DNA from: Epidermidibacterium keratini
Lineage (GTDB): Bacteria; Actinomycetota; Actinomycetes; Mycobacteriales; Antricoccaceae
Assembly (NCBI RefSeq): GCF_009834025.1
Contig: NZ_CP047156.1
Location: 2,480,001 to 2,544,000 of the forward strand
Direction of reading: 5' to 3'
DNA: 64,000 nucleotides
Made by a program: the position numbers and the translations under genes. Below are positions 17,363 to 25,472 of the stretch, piece after piece. The notes under the pieces are model-generated. The model worked only from the letters and a program-made list of their open reading frames with translations, ran no database searches and had not been told where the DNA came from. Each line of letters opens with the position of its first letter. Within the stretch, counting starts at the first letter, position 1.

Positions 17363-18351
17363 GGAAGCTCATCTCAGCCTGCACCACAATCGGACTCGTC
17401 CTGGCGACTCCGATCATTGGATATGCCGACCTGACCAGCGACGCTGCCACGGGTGGTAGCGCGAGCGCGTCGAACTCAGGTGAGAGCCAGACGATTCTGG
17501 AGTCGGCCGCGAGCGGAGGGGCGCCTCCTGGAGGAGCGCAGTCGGACCCGGCCGGATCCGGTGGGGGCGGGGCGGCGGATCCGTGTGTGTATCAGGCACC
17601 GTCCGATGCGGCGGCGGATGCGGCCGCATCGGCGGCCTCGGCTGTGGATGAGGCAGCGTCGTACGCGGAGATTAAGTCGTATGCCGATGCGTTAGCTCAG
17701 GCGATTCATGATCAGGGGGCGAAGCAGGGGTCTCCGAACTGGGAAGACGGGTCGGTGGTGGTGGCGTCGTGTCCGGGTGGGCAGTCGGGGTATTACGCGA
17801 TTCCGGAGGCGGGTGCGCCGGCGTTGCCGTCTCCGGCGGAGCTGGCGGTGCAGGCGTCGGCGTCGGTGACGGTGGTGACGCCGCCGGTGGTGTTTTCGCC
17901 GTACTGGGCGTTGGATGATGGCCGGTTTGCGACGTTGAAGAATGCTGAGACGTGGGTGTGGATCGATCCGGTGGATTGGTCGGGTTATGCGCCGCGGGTG
18001 GAGGCTGGTCCGGTGTGGGTGGAGGCGACGATTACGCCGATTCAGATTGTGGTGAGCCCGAATGATGGGGTGACCGAGCCTGTGACGTGTGAGGGGCCGG
18101 GTACGCCGGTGGGCGAGGGTGTTCCGCTCAGTGAGCCGTCGCCGACGTGTTCGTTGCGGTTCGTGCAGCAGACGGATGGTAATTCGTGGCCGGTGGGGGT
18201 GCAGGTGGTGTATTCGGTGAGCTGGGTTGGTTTCGACGGGACGGTCAATGTCTCGGGCACCCTGGAGAACTTGATCAGTGCGCCGGCGACGTATCCGTTG
18301 GCGGTGTTGTCGAGCAAGACGCGTCTGGTTGATCCGAACGCCAGCGACTGA
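17356..18351 (+). CDS. Secreted protein of unknown function with G-ending codon use
   Basis: This protein of about 331 residues starts at GTG 17356 (or TTG 17359, one codon later), inside the end of the preceding lipoprotein gene. A signal peptide of about 25 residues ends near GYADL. Then come an Ala/Gly/Ser-rich low-complexity region, a helical segment rich in Ala and Asp, and a C-terminal part (about 190-331) of beta strands with VWVEATITPIQIVVSP and a conserved Cys pair (PVTCEGPG and SPTCSLRF). Codons end mostly in G or T (GTG, TCG, GAT, AAT, TGT), unlike the C-ending use of neighbours. That suggests a different history. Function unknown. Confidence 0.78.
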   Translation: MLRKLISACTTIGLVLATPIIGYADLTSDAATGGSASASNSGESQTILESAASGGAPPGGAQSDPAGSGGGGAADPCVYQAPSDAAADAAASAASAVDEAASYAEIKSYADALAQAIHDQGAKQGSPNWEDGSVVVASCPGGQSGYYAIPEAGAPALPSPAELAVQASASVTVVTPPVVFSPYWALDDGRFATLKNAETWVWIDPVDWSGYAPRVEAGPVWVEATITPIQIVVSPNDGVTEPVTCEGPGTPVGEGVPLSEPSPTCSLRFVQQTDGNSWPVGVQVVYSVSWVGFDGTVNVSGTLENLISAPATYPLAVLSSKTRLVDPNASD

Positions 18352-18374
18352 GCTGACGTTGCACCGCTGTTTTC

Positions 18375-18452
18375 TCTCGGACCGCGCGCAATATCTCTCG
18401 GATCGCGCGCAATATCTCTCGGATCGGCGGGATTAACGTTCGGATTGCGGTT
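18375..18452 (-). repeat. 21-bp tandem repeat array (GATCCGA family), locus 2, reverse orientation
   Basis: Read on the minus strand, units start with AATCCGA, GATCCGA, GATCCGA and GGTCCGA at 21-bp spacing. Plus-strand TCGG ends of the heads lie at 18375, 18396, 18417 and 18438. Tails are of the CGTTAATCCCGC type (first) and the AGATATTGCGCG type (next two). The array fills the space between the convergent ends of the secreted-protein gene and tam, with the last unit touching the tam stop. Confidence 0.85.
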
Positions 18453-19221
18453 AGGCGGGGCGGTGGCCGACGGCGAAGATGCGACGGAAGGGAAAGACCG
18501 TCCCGTAAGCGCGGCGCGGATAGGCATCACGCAGCACCGGCGACAGGTCGGTGAGGAACTGCTCCTGCTCAACTTCGTCGAGTAAGCCGAGGATCGGGGT
18601 CAGTGCCGTGCCGCGCACCCAGTCGAGCACCGGGTCATCGCCCTGCAGCACCTGGTTGTACGTCGTCTCCCACGTGTCGATCTGCAGACCGACCGAGGCG
18701 AAAAGGTCGCCGTACTCCTCGGGTTCGAGCACCGGCGACTCGCGCAGCTTCACATCGGCCAGGCGTGCCTGCCATTTATGGGATCGGGCGAGCCCGCGAA
18801 TGATTCGGTGCGACGGCGCGTCGAAGTTGCCGGGCACCTGGATCGCAATCCAGCCTCCGGCGGGCAGCCGCGCGGCGATCTCTCGCACGACGTCGACATG
18901 GTTGTCGACCCACTGGTACGCCGCATTCGAGATGACGACATCGGCTTCCTCCGGCGGGAGGAACGTCGCAAGATCGCCATTCTCAAAGGAAACCTCATCA
19001 CTGGAGAACGCCGACGCGCGGTCGAGCATGGTGGGGGAGTTGTCGACGCCGATGATGCGCGCCTCGGCCCACCGATCGCGAAGTGAGGCCGTCAGCTCGC
19101 CCGGGCCGCACCCGAGGTCGTAGACCAGCGACGGCTGCGGGGCGCCGATGCGCGCTACGAGCTCATAAAACGGCCGCGAACGTTCGTCGGCATAACGAGA
19201 ATACTGCTGCGGATCCCACAT
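18451..19221 (-). CDS. tam: Trans-aconitate 2-methyltransferase
   Basis: This 256-residue class I SAM-dependent methyltransferase has motif I VYDLGCGPGELTASL (near 33-47), acidic GVDNSP at the end of strand 2, and ISNAAYQWV (near 97-105), the Tam-type motif following strand 4. The N-terminal MWDPQQYSRYADERSRPFYEL is the usual opening of Tam. The enzyme methylates trans-aconitate, a spontaneous by-product that inhibits the citric acid cycle. A TAGAGT box ends 8 nt before the ATG, so a leaderless or very short leader is likely. It transcribes away from the exonuclease III gene end with a 25-nt gap. Confidence 0.92.
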   Translation of the reverse strand: MWDPQQYSRYADERSRPFYELVARIGAPQPSLVYDLGCGPGELTASLRDRWAEARIIGVDNSPTMLDRASAFSSDEVSFENGDLATFLPPEEADVVISNAAYQWVDNHVDVVREIAARLPAGGWIAIQVPGNFDAPSHRIIRGLARSHKWQARLADVKLRESPVLEPEEYGDLFASVGLQIDTWETTYNQVLQGDDPVLDWVRGTALTPILGLLDEVEQEQFLTDLSPVLRDAYPRRAYGTVFPFRRIFAVGHRPA

Positions 19222-19246
19222 ATACAGCGACTCTAGTACACCAAGC

Positions 19247-20098
19247 CTAGTCGAAGTCGACCGTCAGAGGCGCGTGGTCGCTCCAGCGTTCGGCGTACGT
19301 CGGTGCCCGCCCAACGACCGCTGATCGCGAGCGTCCCGCGAGCCGCTGCGTCGCGATCTCGTAGTCGATGCGCCATCCCGCGTCGTTGTCGAACGCCTTG
19401 CCACGCCACGACCACCACGTGTAGGGACCGGGTCCGTCGCCGCCATAGAGACGCCCAAGATCAACCCACCGGCCGGTGTGCTCGACCGGACCCGACGAGC
19501 CGGGTACGCCGTCCCACCCGTAGCCAAACCAGCCGTCGAGGTAGGCACGCTCCTGCGGCAAGAAGCCGGACTTCTTCAGGTTTCCCTTCCAGTTCTTGAT
19601 GTCGAAGTCGCGATGCGCGATGTTGAGGTCGCCGGTCAGCAGCGCCTCGCCGTCGCCGGCCTCGGACCGATCAGCGAGCGCGTCGAGCCGCGCCTGCATG
19701 GCATCGAGGAACTGGTGCTTCTCAACCTGCCGGTCGGTCTCGGCCTCGCCGGTGTGGACGTACGCCGAGATCACGGTGAGTACGCCGTACTCGTCGGGCA
19801 GGTCTACTTCCAGCCAACGCCCGTCGGTGTCGAACCCGGGCAACCCGGTGCGCACAGCGAGAGGCTCGTCTTCGGTCAGGACCGCGACCCCGTTGCGCCC
19901 CGCGAGATGCGACTCGGCATGCGCCACGTGCCATGGCTCGAAGCGGCTCCCCGCGATCGCCGAGCGCAGGTGTGCCTCGGTGCCGCGAACCTCCTGCAGC
20001 GTCACGACAGTGGGGTTCTGCGCCTCCAGCCAGCCGATCCCACCGCGACGTGCGGCGGCCCGGATGCCGTTGACGTTGGCGGTGATGACGCGAAGCAC
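19247..20098 (-). CDS. xthA: Exodeoxyribonuclease III family DNA repair nuclease
   Basis: This 283-residue endonuclease/exonuclease/phosphatase-fold protein opens with LRVITANVNGIRAA. VTLQEVRG supplies the metal-binding Glu, LTGDLNIAHRDFDIKN the catalytic Asp/Asn pair, and WSDHAPLTVDFD the C-terminal Asp-His. AP endonuclease activity with 3'-5' exonuclease is expected. The GTG at 20098 is decided by a GGGAGGA site; the longer in-frame extension reaches into the divergent promoter region and is not supported. It forms a divergent pair with the YeiH gene. Confidence 0.92.
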   Translation of the reverse strand: MLRVITANVNGIRAAARRGGIGWLEAQNPTVVTLQEVRGTEAHLRSAIAGSRFEPWHVAHAESHLAGRNGVAVLTEDEPLAVRTGLPGFDTDGRWLEVDLPDEYGVLTVISAYVHTGEAETDRQVEKHQFLDAMQARLDALADRSEAGDGEALLTGDLNIAHRDFDIKNWKGNLKKSGFLPQERAYLDGWFGYGWDGVPGSSGPVEHTGRWVDLGRLYGGDGPGPYTWWSWRGKAFDNDAGWRIDYEIATQRLAGRSRSAVVGRAPTYAERWSDHAPLTVDFD

Positions 20099-20197
20099 GC
20101 GGCGGTTCCTCCCAGAGATGGCCGATAGCCGGCGAGATGCAGGCCGATAGTCAGATGTGACGTGAGTCCCCATCACCTGTGGTGCAAAGTGATCAGG

Positions 20198-21247
20198 ATG
20201 AGTGCAGATCCAGGGGGCGAGCCTACCGATCAGGGCAGAGTGAGCCGGATCGCGAAGAAATATGGGCCGGGCCTTGCTGTCGTCGCGGTCGGCACGCTCG
20301 CGGCGTACGCCGTGCACTGGCTGGTTCCCGGGTTCCACCAGAGCAGCGCCGCCGTCTTGCTCGGCGCGATCGCGGTCAACCTGGGCATCCTGCCGGAGAG
20401 GCTCAACCCCGGCATCACGTTCGCGGCAAAGAAGTTGCTGCGCATCGCGGTTGTGCTGCTGGGCTTCAGCCTCTCGCTTACCCAGGTCGGGGAGCTCGGG
20501 TTCGCCGGCCTCGCTCTGGTCCTGATCACCGTCGCTGTCGCGTTCTTTGGCACCCTCGCACTCGCACGGCTACTGCGAGTACGCCGAGCGACCGGGTTGC
20601 TGGTCGCGACTGGTTTCTCGATCTGCGGTGCGTCCGCGATTGCCGCTATGGAGCCGGTAGCTAAAGGAAAGAAGGATGACACTGCGGTCTCGATCGCCCT
20701 CGTCACGCTCTGCGGCAGCCTGGCGATCGTCGTGCTGCCGCTGCTACGTCATCCGCTCGGGTTCACCGACCCGGTCATGTTTGGTCAGTGGGTCGGTGCA
20801 TCGGTGCACGACGTCGGGCAGACCGTCGCGACCGCCAACATCGTGCCCGGCGCGTTGCAGACCGCCGTTGTGGTCAAGCTGACCCGCGTCATCCTGCTCG
20901 CCCCCATGGTGCTGCTGGTCGGCCTTGCGATGCACTCGCGCTACGCCGCCAGCAAGGCTGACGCGGACCCGACCGGTACGGCGAAGCGCCCGCCGCTTAT
21001 CCCGCTGTTCGTCGCCGCGTTCATCGGCGCAATCGTCCTGAACTCGCTGGTCACGCTGCCCGAAGGCGTGCTGGAGACCCTCAAGCTGGCTCAAGAGATC
21101 CTGCTCGCGGCCGCGCTCTTCGCACTCGGCACCGGCATCCACTGGAAGGTGATGCGTCGCGCGGGTGGCAGGCCGCTGCTGCTGGGGCTGCTGTCCTGGG
21201 TGCTTGTCGCAGGCGTCGCGTACGCCGGCGTACTCGCCATAAACTGA
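20198..21247 (+). CDS. YeiH family putative sulfate/anion exporter
   Basis: This integral membrane protein of about 349 residues has 9-10 helices. Family marks are HQSSAAVLLGAIAVNLG, the ARLLRVRRATGLLVATGFSICGASAIAAMEPV block with the conserved CGASAI, and HDVGQTVATANIVPG. It belongs to the conserved UPF0324 (YeiH) family, some members of which have been annotated as sulfate exporters. The ATG at 20198 gives an N-terminal cytoplasmic stretch of about 18 residues. A GTG at 20162 in frame would add 12 residues and no clear ribosome site favours either. No LysR regulator, the usual partner in E. coli, is adjacent. Confidence 0.85.
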   Translation: MSADPGGEPTDQGRVSRIAKKYGPGLAVVAVGTLAAYAVHWLVPGFHQSSAAVLLGAIAVNLGILPERLNPGITFAAKKLLRIAVVLLGFSLSLTQVGELGFAGLALVLITVAVAFFGTLALARLLRVRRATGLLVATGFSICGASAIAAMEPVAKGKKDDTAVSIALVTLCGSLAIVVLPLLRHPLGFTDPVMFGQWVGASVHDVGQTVATANIVPGALQTAVVVKLTRVILLAPMVLLVGLAMHSRYAASKADADPTGTAKRPPLIPLFVAAFIGAIVLNSLVTLPEGVLETLKLAQEILLAAALFALGTGIHWKVMRRAGGRPLLLGLLSWVLVAGVAYAGVLAIN

Positions 21248-21287
21248 CCCGAGCCTGGTCATCACCGGGATTCGCCCGGCCGGTCAG

Positions 21288-21293
21288 TACGAT
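21288..21293 (+). promoter_or_regulatory. -10 box TACGAT of a probable leaderless mRNA
   Basis: TACGAT ends 7 nt before the ATG at 21301. It sits inside the inverted repeat CGGTCA-N7-TGACCG (21281-21299), which could be an operator covering the transcription start. Confidence 0.55.
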
Positions 21294-21300
21294 TGACCGC

Positions 21301-22746
21301 ATGCCTCGCGACACTTCCTCCCGTATCGCGCCCATCGTCCGGCGTCTTGGACAGGTCGCTTTGGGCCTGGCCGGTGCCGATATCGGCATGCGGCTTGGCT
21401 CTCGAACGAAGGCAAAGATCGGGCCCGCGACAGTGGATGCCCGCGTCCGGCCGACGATGCGCGGCGGCGGTAGCGTCGTCCATATCCCGCCGGCCGGTGA
21501 CGCCACCCTGGCTACCCACAAGGGCCCGCTTCGTCTCGATGCGATGGTGGTCGGCATCGATGAAACCGCTGCCCGCAAGGCCATCGCGGAACCCAAGAAG
21601 ATCGATGTCGGTGACGACGTCAAACGAGCCGCCACGACACTCGGGGCCCGGTCTGCCGGCAGTGCGCTGCTCGGAGCGGCTGTCGGCGGCGCCTTCCTCG
21701 GGCGGTCACCCCGCCAAAAGCTGACAGGGTCGGCGGTCGGCGCCACCGCCGGATTTGCCAGTCTTGCCGGCAGCGCCGCTTATGCCTGGCGCACCAGGGA
21801 TCTTGCGTCGTGGCGCACACCCAAGCTCACCGGGCTGCTGAGCCGCGCACCGGCCGTCATCGGTGATCTGCAGCAGGTGCCCGACCAGTTTGAGCGATAC
21901 CGCAAGCAGATCGGTGAGATCACCGCGACCGTGAGCGGCCTCTACCGCAACCTGACCGCCTTGCCCGGCCCGCCACCGGACGACGCGATCCGCGTCGTGT
22001 GGGTCTCTGACATCCACAACAACCCGCTCGCCTACGACGCGATCAAGGCGCTCGCCGAGCAGTACGACGTCGCGTTCGTACTCGACTCCGGTGACATCAA
22101 CGACTGGGGCAACGCCGCCGAGTCGCGAACTTTTGCTGCGATTAAAGAGATCCCGGTCCCGTACGTGTTCATCAAGGGCAACCACGACGGTCCGGGAACT
22201 CTCAAGGAGATCGCCAAGTTCTCCAACGTCGCGATCCTGAGCGACGGTACGCCGCACGAGGTTGGCGGCCTGCGGCTGGTGGGTGATGCTGACCCGCGCT
22301 TCACCCCCGACAAGTCGACCGGCGACGACAACTTCCCCAAGTCCAAGCTGGCCGAGATCGGCAAAGAGTTCGCGCAAAAGATCACCCCCGAGCGTGCTGA
22401 CGTCGCGGTCGTGCACGATCCCGTCGTTGCTGGAGAGCTCGTTGGCGCGGTGCCGCTGGTGCTCTCGGGGCACACGCACCGGCGCAAAGATCGCGTTGTC
22501 GGCGAGACGGTTCTGCTGACCCAGGGCAGCAGCGGGGGAGCCGGGCTGCGCGGCATCCGGAGCGATCCGCCTGCAGCGCTTGACATCTCGGTGCTGCACT
22601 TCGACCGCAAGACCCGACGGCTGCACACGGTCGACGACTACACCGTCGGCGGGCTCGGCCTGTCGCAGGTGTCGGTGGTACGCCGATCAGCCGACGAGCT
22701 GGGCCGCGACAAGGCTGTTGCGTCGGACTCGGCGAAGAAGAAGTAG
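21301..22746 (+). CDS. Calcineurin-like metallophosphoesterase with N-terminal membrane-associated region
   Basis: In this 481-residue protein the first 225 residues form a family-unknown domain. It contains the repetitive Gly/Ala stretch SAGSALLGAAVGGAFLG and, farther on, VGATAGFASLAGSAAYAW, which is probably membrane-inserted. Residues 230-430 are a metallophosphoesterase with all ligands: Asp237 and His239 (SDIHNN), GDIND, GNHD (Asn294-His295), and GHTHR (His391, His393). It should hydrolyse a phosphoester with a two-metal centre close to the membrane. The substrate is unknown. The gene ends 2 nt before the MFS-kinase fusion gene, suggesting one transcript. Confidence 0.9.
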   Translation: MPRDTSSRIAPIVRRLGQVALGLAGADIGMRLGSRTKAKIGPATVDARVRPTMRGGGSVVHIPPAGDATLATHKGPLRLDAMVVGIDETAARKAIAEPKKIDVGDDVKRAATTLGARSAGSALLGAAVGGAFLGRSPRQKLTGSAVGATAGFASLAGSAAYAWRTRDLASWRTPKLTGLLSRAPAVIGDLQQVPDQFERYRKQIGEITATVSGLYRNLTALPGPPPDDAIRVVWVSDIHNNPLAYDAIKALAEQYDVAFVLDSGDINDWGNAAESRTFAAIKEIPVPYVFIKGNHDGPGTLKEIAKFSNVAILSDGTPHEVGGLRLVGDADPRFTPDKSTGDDNFPKSKLAEIGKEFAQKITPERADVAVVHDPVVAGELVGAVPLVLSGHTHRRKDRVVGETVLLTQGSSGGAGLRGIRSDPPAALDISVLHFDRKTRRLHTVDDYTVGGLGLSQVSVVRRSADELGRDKAVASDSAKKK

Positions 22747-22748
22747 CG

Positions 22749-24812
22749 ATGGCCCAGGCAAACGTACGTCGAAGCGGGCGACGCGAACGATCACTCGTCG
22801 CGTTGGTGAAGATTCGCCCGTTCCGGCGTATGTGGGCCTCGATCGGCATCTCCAGCTTCGGCGACTGGATCGGGCTGCTGGCGATGATGACGCTCGCGCA
22901 GCAGCTCACGAAGGCGAGCTCGGGGGCCACCCAGGCCGCCGCAGTCTCCGGCGTACTCATCGTGAGGCTTGCTCCCGACCTGATCTTTGCACCGATCGCC
23001 GGAGCCATCGCCGACCGGTTCGACCGCCGGCGCACCGTCATCATTGGCGAGATCCTCGCCGCGGTGCTCTACATCGCGATCGCTATTACCTATGACATCC
23101 GCACGATGTATATCGGCCAGTTCCTGATCGAAGCCATTGGGTTGATCACCATGGCCTCGAAGCAGACGCTGTGGATGTCGACGGTGCCTAAAGAGAAGAT
23201 CCCGATCGGCAACCAGCTGCTGATGTTCAGCATCTACGGCAGTTTCCCGATCGCCGCGGTGGTCTTCACAACGCTCGCGACATTGCACTCGTTCTTCATT
23301 CCGCCGTCCGCGGCGCCGGCGCTGGCGGAGCAGAAGTTCGTCGTACTCGCAGCACTTTTCCTCGACGCCGCAACCTATTTGGTCTCGGCAGCGATCATCT
23401 TCATCTCCAGATCCGACCTGCCTGCGCGCGTCGCCGGTCGCGACCAACAGCCGGACAGCATCGTCAAGGTGATCGGCGAGGGCATCAAGTTTGTCTTCGG
23501 AAACCGGGTGGTGCGTGCGCTGTATGTCGGCGTGATCGGCGCGTTCGCCGCAGCCGGTATCACCGCCGGCATCGCACTGACCTACGTCAACACCCTTGAT
23601 GCGGGCTTCGCTGGCTACGGCATCCTGCTGGGTACGGCGTTTACCGGCCTAGCGATCGGGATGCTCGTCGGACCGAAGGTCTTTCCTTCTCTGTCACGCA
23701 AGCGGATCTTCGGCATGTCAATCGCGATCGCCGGCGTGTTCTTGATCGGGATGGGCCTGGCCCGCGACTTCATCCTCGGTGTGGGATTGAGCTTCGGCGT
23801 GGGCTTCTTTGCCGGTATGGCGTGGATCCTGGGCTACACGATGATCGGTCAGGAAGTCGCCGAACACATCCGTGGCCGGACGTTCTCCTTCGTGGTCTCC
23901 AGCGCCCGCATCATGCTGATGCTGACGCTCGGCCTCGGGCCGGTCCTGTCGGCGTTCCTCGGCGGTCACAACTTCGCGATGGGCGGCGTCACCTTCATCT
24001 TCACCGGCCCGGGGTTGACCCTCGTGTTGGCCGGCGCCGTCGCGATGCTGATCGGTCTGTACTCCGGCCGAAGTGCGGGGCCGACTCGGGCGCTGGGCAT
24101 GCGGTGGTTCCTGGACCGAATCTCCGGCGAAGACGTCTTCGCGATGAACAACGCCGGCGGCCTCTTTATCGTCATCGAGTCGGCCGACCGGCGGCTCGCA
24201 GCCGAGCAGGCAAAGGCGCTGTCGGCGCGACTGTCGGCCGACGGCTATCCCGTCGTACTGACCGGCGAGCCGACCGACTCCGGCGTGGGCGCCCGCATCG
24301 CCGAGCTGCTCGACCACATCGCGCGCGGCGACGCCGACGCCGGCGGCGTACTGCCATCGACGGCGGTCTTCCTGGCCGCCGCCGACCGCGCAGAGCACGT
24401 CGACAAGGTCATCCGGCCCGCGCTCGATGACGGCAAGATCGTCGTGTCCAGCGGCTATGTCGACACAACTCTGGCCTTCTTCAGCCACGCGTCCGAGGTC
24501 GACACCGAGGAGATCGTGCGGCTGTCGGACTGGGGCAACGAGGGGTTGTATCCGGACCTGACGCTGATCTTGGACATCGACGTCGCCGACGACGCGCCAC
24601 TGAGCCAGGTGCGTCAGAGCCTGCTCGACCGACGGGAGGCGATGGTCCGCGGCTACCGCGTCGTCCCGCCTGCCACGCCTGCCGAAGGCCTGCTGCCCGA
24701 CGTGTGGGCGCCGGTCAGCGCGGCCCTCACCGCCCGTCACGCGTTCGTCATGAACGGCGGCACGGAGCGCGATATCGCGACGGTCCCGCCGTTGAGTTCA
24801 CCGCCGCAGTAA
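22749..24812 (+). CDS. MFS transporter fused to degenerate thymidylate kinase domain
   Basis: In this 687-residue protein, residues 1-440 are a 12-helix major facilitator domain (FGDWIGLLAMMTLAQQ, IADRFDRRRTVIIGE between helices 2 and 3), similar to macrolide-efflux type MFS. Residues from about 465 to 687 align with thymidylate kinase from FIVIESADRRLAAEQ onward. The P-loop (GGEGAGKST in the true enzyme downstream) and DRY (here SGY) are missing, while AADRAEHVDKVIRPAL and YVDTTLAFF are retained. The second half is therefore a pseudokinase. MFS-Tmk fusions with an intact kinase exist in other actinobacteria. Here a separate functional tmk follows 42 nt later. Confidence 0.9.
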   Translation: MAQANVRRSGRRERSLVALVKIRPFRRMWASIGISSFGDWIGLLAMMTLAQQLTKASSGATQAAAVSGVLIVRLAPDLIFAPIAGAIADRFDRRRTVIIGEILAAVLYIAIAITYDIRTMYIGQFLIEAIGLITMASKQTLWMSTVPKEKIPIGNQLLMFSIYGSFPIAAVVFTTLATLHSFFIPPSAAPALAEQKFVVLAALFLDAATYLVSAAIIFISRSDLPARVAGRDQQPDSIVKVIGEGIKFVFGNRVVRALYVGVIGAFAAAGITAGIALTYVNTLDAGFAGYGILLGTAFTGLAIGMLVGPKVFPSLSRKRIFGMSIAIAGVFLIGMGLARDFILGVGLSFGVGFFAGMAWILGYTMIGQEVAEHIRGRTFSFVVSSARIMLMLTLGLGPVLSAFLGGHNFAMGGVTFIFTGPGLTLVLAGAVAMLIGLYSGRSAGPTRALGMRWFLDRISGEDVFAMNNAGGLFIVIESADRRLAAEQAKALSARLSADGYPVVLTGEPTDSGVGARIAELLDHIARGDADAGGVLPSTAVFLAAADRAEHVDKVIRPALDDGKIVVSSGYVDTTLAFFSHASEVDTEEIVRLSDWGNEGLYPDLTLILDIDVADDAPLSQVRQSLLDRREAMVRGYRVVPPATPAEGLLPDVWAPVSAALTARHAFVMNGGTERDIATVPPLSSPPQ

Positions 24813-24841
24813 CGGCGCCGACCCGTGTCGCGGCGGCGCGG

Positions 24842-24847
24842 TAGGTT
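24842..24847 (+). promoter_or_regulatory. -10 box TAGGTT of a probable leaderless mRNA
   Basis: TAGGTT ends 7 nt before the GTG at 24855, which fixes the short start of tmk rather than the upstream in-frame codon at 24825. Confidence 0.55.
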
Positions 24848-24854
24848 GGAGCGC

Positions 24855-25472
24855 GTGCCAGGGCTATTCATCACTTTCGAAGGCGGCGAGGGCGCCGGGA
24901 AGTCGACGCAGATCGCGCGGCTTGCGCAGCACCTCGAAGCCGAGGGCCGCGAGGTCATCGTCACCTTCGAGCCCGGCGGCACCCCACTCGGCAAAGAAGT
25001 ACGGCGCCTTGTGCTCAGCCCGGACAGCCACGTCACGCCGCGCAGCGAGGCGCTGCTCTACGCGGCCGACCGCGCACACCACGTCGACACGGTGATCGAG
25101 CCTGCGCTGGCGGCCGACAAGGTCGTGATCTGCGACCGCTACGTCGACTCCACCTATGCCTACCAGGGCGCGGGCCGGGCGCTCGCGCTTGACGACGTGC
25201 GCACGGTGATGCAGTTCGCGGTCGCCGGGCGGATACCCGATCTCACCGTGCTGCTGGACATCGACCCGCTCGAAGGGCTGCGACGAGCGCGGGGCGACGG
25301 GACCGGCGACCGGATCGAGGCCGAGGGGCTGGAGTTCCACCAGGCCGTACGCCGTGGCTTCCTCGCGCTGGCCGCGGCCGAGCCGGAGCGGTTCGTCGTA
25401 CTCGACGCCTCCGGCACGCCCGAGCGGATCGCCGCGGCGATCGCCGACGTGGTCGAGGAGCGTGTGCGATGA
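24855..25472 (+). CDS. tmk: Thymidylate kinase (dTMP kinase)
   Basis: This 205-residue enzyme makes dTDP from dTMP and ATP. P-loop GGEGAGKST is at residues 10-18, the DRY motif at 94-96 (ICDRYVDSTYAYQGAGRAL), and a basic LID region around RARGDGTGDRIEAEG (near 140-155). Length and motif order are those of a fully active enzyme, unlike the pseudokinase domain of the preceding gene. The start was chosen from the leaderless -10 spacing and because FITFEGGEGAGKST begins at its usual distance from the N-terminus. Its stop overlaps the start of holB by 4 nt. Confidence 0.96.
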   Translation: MPGLFITFEGGEGAGKSTQIARLAQHLEAEGREVIVTFEPGGTPLGKEVRRLVLSPDSHVTPRSEALLYAADRAHHVDTVIEPALAADKVVICDRYVDSTYAYQGAGRALALDDVRTVMQFAVAGRIPDLTVLLDIDPLEGLRRARGDGTGDRIEAEGLEFHQAVRRGFLALAAAEPERFVVLDASGTPERIAAAIADVVEERVR

